Shown here in pieces: positions 6,014 to 7,628 of a DNA stretch of 7,628 nucleotides (positions are counted from its first letter, which is position 1; each line of letters opens with the position of its first letter). Origin of the DNA: Christensenella sp. UBA1214 (GTDB taxonomy: Bacteria > Bacillota > Clostridia > Christensenellales > CAG-138). Location of the stretch: NCBI GenBank assembly GCA_002309375.1, contig DBXK01000036.1, forward strand, positions 15,744-23,371. The letters run 5' to 3'. Position numbers and translations under genes: made by a program. The notes under the pieces were generated by a model that saw nothing but the letters and a program-made list of their open reading frames with translations, made no database searches and was not told where the DNA came from.

Positions 6014-6022
6014 TGTCATAAT
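6014..6022 (+). promoter_or_regulatory. Probable extended -10 promoter of sdaAB-sdaAA
   Basis: TGTCATAAT (6014-6022) gives an extended -10 (TGn plus CATAAT, five of six). Only weak -35 candidates lie upstream, such as TTTGGA (5995-6000) at 16 bases. The intergenic gap is short and preceded by a terminator, so a promoter is expected here. Transcription would start near 6029, leaving a leader of under 30 bases. Confidence 0.5.
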
Positions 6023-6056
6023 CTTCGATCAAACCAAAACGAAAGACGGTGAAATT

Positions 6057-6722
6057 ATGAAGGAATTCAGCGTATTCGATATCATCGGGCCCCGCATGGT
6101 CGGGCCATCGAGTTCCCATACCGCTGGCGCCGTGCGCATCGGCCTGATCGCGCACCGGCTGATCGGCGGAGAGCACATCAAATCGGCGGATATAACGCTT
6201 TACGGTTCCTTTGCCGAAACCGGCTTCGGCCACGGCACGGACAGAGCGATCCTCGCCGGCGTCCTCGGGATCGAGCCCGATGATCCGCGCGTCAGGTATT
6301 CGGTCCTGCTTGCGAAAAGCGAGGGCGTTGATTTCAGCGTTCAAAAGAGCGAGCTGGAGATGAACCATCCGAACACGGCAAAGATAGTTGTGAGCTCGGT
6401 CAGCGGCAGGACTTTCGAGATCGTCGGAACATCCGTCGGCGGCGGCAATATCGAGATCGTTGAGATCAACGGCATGGAGGTTTCGTTCACCGGCGATTAT
6501 CCTGCGATCGTGCTTTTCTACCGTGATGTTCCGGGCGTTATATCGAAAGTCACTTCCATCCTTGCCGAAAACAGCGTGAACGTCGCCTTCATGAAGGTCT
6601 TCCGCAGCGCAAAGCGGATGGACGCCTGCATGGTGATCGAGACCGACGCTCCGGTGCCCGGGGAGGATATTGAACTGATCAAGAACAGTGTTGACGGAAT
6701 AAAGGAGATCTGTGCTGTATGA
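6057..6722 (+). CDS. sdaAB: L-serine dehydratase, iron-sulfur-dependent, beta subunit
   Basis: This is the smaller subunit of the oxygen-sensitive [4Fe-4S] L-serine deaminase, which converts L-serine to pyruvate and ammonia. The 221-residue protein starts with the family block FDIIGPRMVGPSSSHTAGAV (7-26) and continues with GFGHGTDRAILAG (56-68), NHPNTAK (103-109) and GTSVGGGNI (124-132). It ends in an ACT domain (about 148-220, YPAIVLFYRDVPGVISKVTS), a fold that often binds an amino-acid ligand and may sense serine here. A modest GGTGA (6048-6052) precedes the ATG, weaker than for other genes in the window. The last four bases of the gene (ATGA at 6719-6722) overlap the start of sdaAA, which implies translational coupling and a 1:1 supply of the subunits. 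No key family motif is missing. Confidence 0.96.
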   Translation: MKEFSVFDIIGPRMVGPSSSHTAGAVRIGLIAHRLIGGEHIKSADITLYGSFAETGFGHGTDRAILAGVLGIEPDDPRVRYSVLLAKSEGVDFSVQKSELEMNHPNTAKIVVSSVSGRTFEIVGTSVGGGNIEIVEINGMEVSFTGDYPAIVLFYRDVPGVISKVTSILAENSVNVAFMKVFRSAKRMDACMVIETDAPVPGEDIELIKNSVDGIKEICAV

Positions 6723-7597
6723 ACTACGGTTTTTCAACGGGAGAAGAGCTGATAAAGCTTTGCGAAAGGGAGAATCTCACAATTGCGGAGGTCATGCTTC
6801 GCCGAGAGACCGAAACGGGCGAACGCACGCGCGACGAGCTCGTCAACGAGATGTTCGAAAACCTGATGACGATGCAGGAGTCGATCCGCATCGGTCTTGA
6901 AGAGAACCAGGAAACGATGACCGGTCTTGCGGGAGACAGCGCCGAAAAACTGCTGGCCTATGCGGAGAAATCCAACATGGGGCCGGATATGACGCGCATC
7001 TGCGCCGCTGCGCTCGCCGTGGCCGAAGTCAACGCTTCGATGGGGAAGATCGTTGCGGCGCCGACGGCAGGCTCGAGCGGCGTGATACCCGCCGTGCTCG
7101 TGATGTGCAGTGAAAAGCACAGCTTTACCGACAGGGATCTTGTCAACGGCCTTTTCGCCGCCGGCGCGATCGGTATCATAATTGCCAAAAACGCGAGCAT
7201 TTCCGGCGCGGAAGGCGGCTGCCAGGCGGAGATCGGAACGGCTTCCGCAATGGCGGCGGGCGCGCTCACAGAGCTCTGCGGCGGCACTCCCGCACAGGCT
7301 TTGACTGCTTCGGCAATGGCGCTCAAAAATATTCTCGGGCTTGTATGCGACCCCGTTGCGGGCCTCGTCGAATGCCCCTGCATCAAGCGCAATGCGATGG
7401 GCGCCGCGAACGCCGTGCTTTGTGCGGACATGGCGCTTGCGGGCATGACGAGCATAATCCCGTTTGACGAAGTCGTGAATGCGATGCGCTCGGTCGGCAG
7501 GATGATGAACGTCGATCTCAGAGAAACGGCGAAAGGCGGCCTTGCGGTGACGCCGACCGGCCTTGAGATCGCGAAGCGCGTCCATGACGAGAATTGA
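6719..7597 (+). CDS. sdaAA: L-serine dehydratase, iron-sulfur-dependent, alpha subunit
   Basis: This is the catalytic, cluster-carrying subunit of L-serine dehydratase (L-serine to pyruvate plus ammonia), 292 residues, normal for the split type. Family blocks are KIVAAPTAGSSGVIPAVL (110-127), SGAEGGCQAEIGTASAMAAG (162-181), LGLVCDPVAGLVECPCIKRN (206-225) and a final LAVTPTGLEIAKR. Cluster ligands are most likely C168, C210 and C221. Their spacing (42 and 11 residues) equals that of the three cluster cysteines I recall for the Legionella single-chain enzyme (343, 385, 396). C219 is an extra nearby cysteine. The chain ends in HDEN with no cysteine tail, unlike the single-chain enzyme, whose terminal Cys caps the active site. 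AAAGGAG (6701-6707), inside sdaAB, is the ribosome binding site, and the ATG overlaps the sdaAB stop. The enzyme is cytoplasmic and oxygen-labile, consistent with an anaerobe. Only 31 bases follow the stop, with no recognisable terminator. Confidence 0.97.
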   Translation: MNYGFSTGEELIKLCERENLTIAEVMLRRETETGERTRDELVNEMFENLMTMQESIRIGLEENQETMTGLAGDSAEKLLAYAEKSNMGPDMTRICAAALAVAEVNASMGKIVAAPTAGSSGVIPAVLVMCSEKHSFTDRDLVNGLFAAGAIGIIIAKNASISGAEGGCQAEIGTASAMAAGALTELCGGTPAQALTASAMALKNILGLVCDPVAGLVECPCIKRNAMGAANAVLCADMALAGMTSIIPFDEVVNAMRSVGRMMNVDLRETAKGGLAVTPTGLEIAKRVHDEN

Positions 7598-7628
7598 GCT
7601 TTCGGAATGAATTGTCAATCTAAGTGCA

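Noticed and set aside
5847..7618. Two minus-strand frames of about 295 codons opposite the serine dehydratase genes
   Set aside because: Their compositions (rich in Arg, His, Asp) are typical of antisense shadows, and sdaAB and sdaAA are unambiguous on the + strand.
7613..7618. TTGACA -35 box on the minus strand at the right edge
   Set aside because: It would point into the 3' end of sdaAA with no minus-strand gene to serve, so it is treated as chance.
1..7628. Search for CRISPR arrays, insertion sequences, tRNA genes and riboswitches
   Set aside because: No regularly spaced repeats, transposase, cloverleaf or recognisable riboswitch core was seen. The intergenic gaps (121 to 191 bases) are accounted for by terminators, promoters and leaders, and none exceeds 300 bases.

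Overview
The window looks like ordinary chromosomal DNA of a moderately GC-rich Firmicute, most likely an uncultured or gut-type member of the Clostridia. The evidence is indirect. Ribosome binding sites are purine-rich (AAAGGA/GGAGG). Three promoters carry a Gram-positive style extended -10 (TGnTATAAT-like). Intrinsic terminators end in U-runs, and L-serine dehydratase is the split alpha/beta form typical of Firmicutes. The E2-like protein and AMP-ligase also read like clostridial families. No species can be named from the sequence. All seven genes lie on the + strand, and there are no RNA genes, mobile elements or CRISPR arrays.

Layout: (1) 3-932 is the C-terminal two thirds of an MBOAT O-acyltransferase (AlgI/PatA/DltB type), entering from the left edge and closed by a strong terminator at 954-991. 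(2) A near-consensus promoter (TTGACA-17-TAAAAT) and a leader that may fold back on its own ribosome binding site drive a two-gene unit. The first gene encodes a free-standing 2-oxo acid dehydrogenase E2-type acyltransferase domain (1107-1991). The second encodes an AMP-forming acyl-CoA synthetase (2014-3753), 22 bases downstream. (3) After a weak terminator comes a small membrane protein with an N-terminal zinc ribbon (3897-4523), whose leader starts with two copies of a GATCGATC palindrome. (4) Arginine deiminase, arcA (4715-5935), stands alone with its own promoter and terminator. (5) sdaAB and sdaAA (6057-7597) overlap by 4 bases and encode the two subunits of the [4Fe-4S] L-serine dehydratase.

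How the genes fit together: arcA and sdaAB/sdaAA are catabolic genes for free amino acids, giving citrulline plus ammonia and pyruvate plus ammonia. This fits an amino-acid-fermenting anaerobe, although the usual arcA partners (ornithine carbamoyltransferase, carbamate kinase) are not here. The most intriguing unit is the E2-like protein plus acyl-CoA ligase. The E2-like protein has no lipoyl or E1/E3-binding domain, and Glu replaces the catalytic His in its signature motif (DERIADG instead of DHRxxDG). The adjacent ligase could supply an acyl-CoA or acyl-adenylate, so the pair may be an acyl activation and transfer module of unknown substrate. That is inference.
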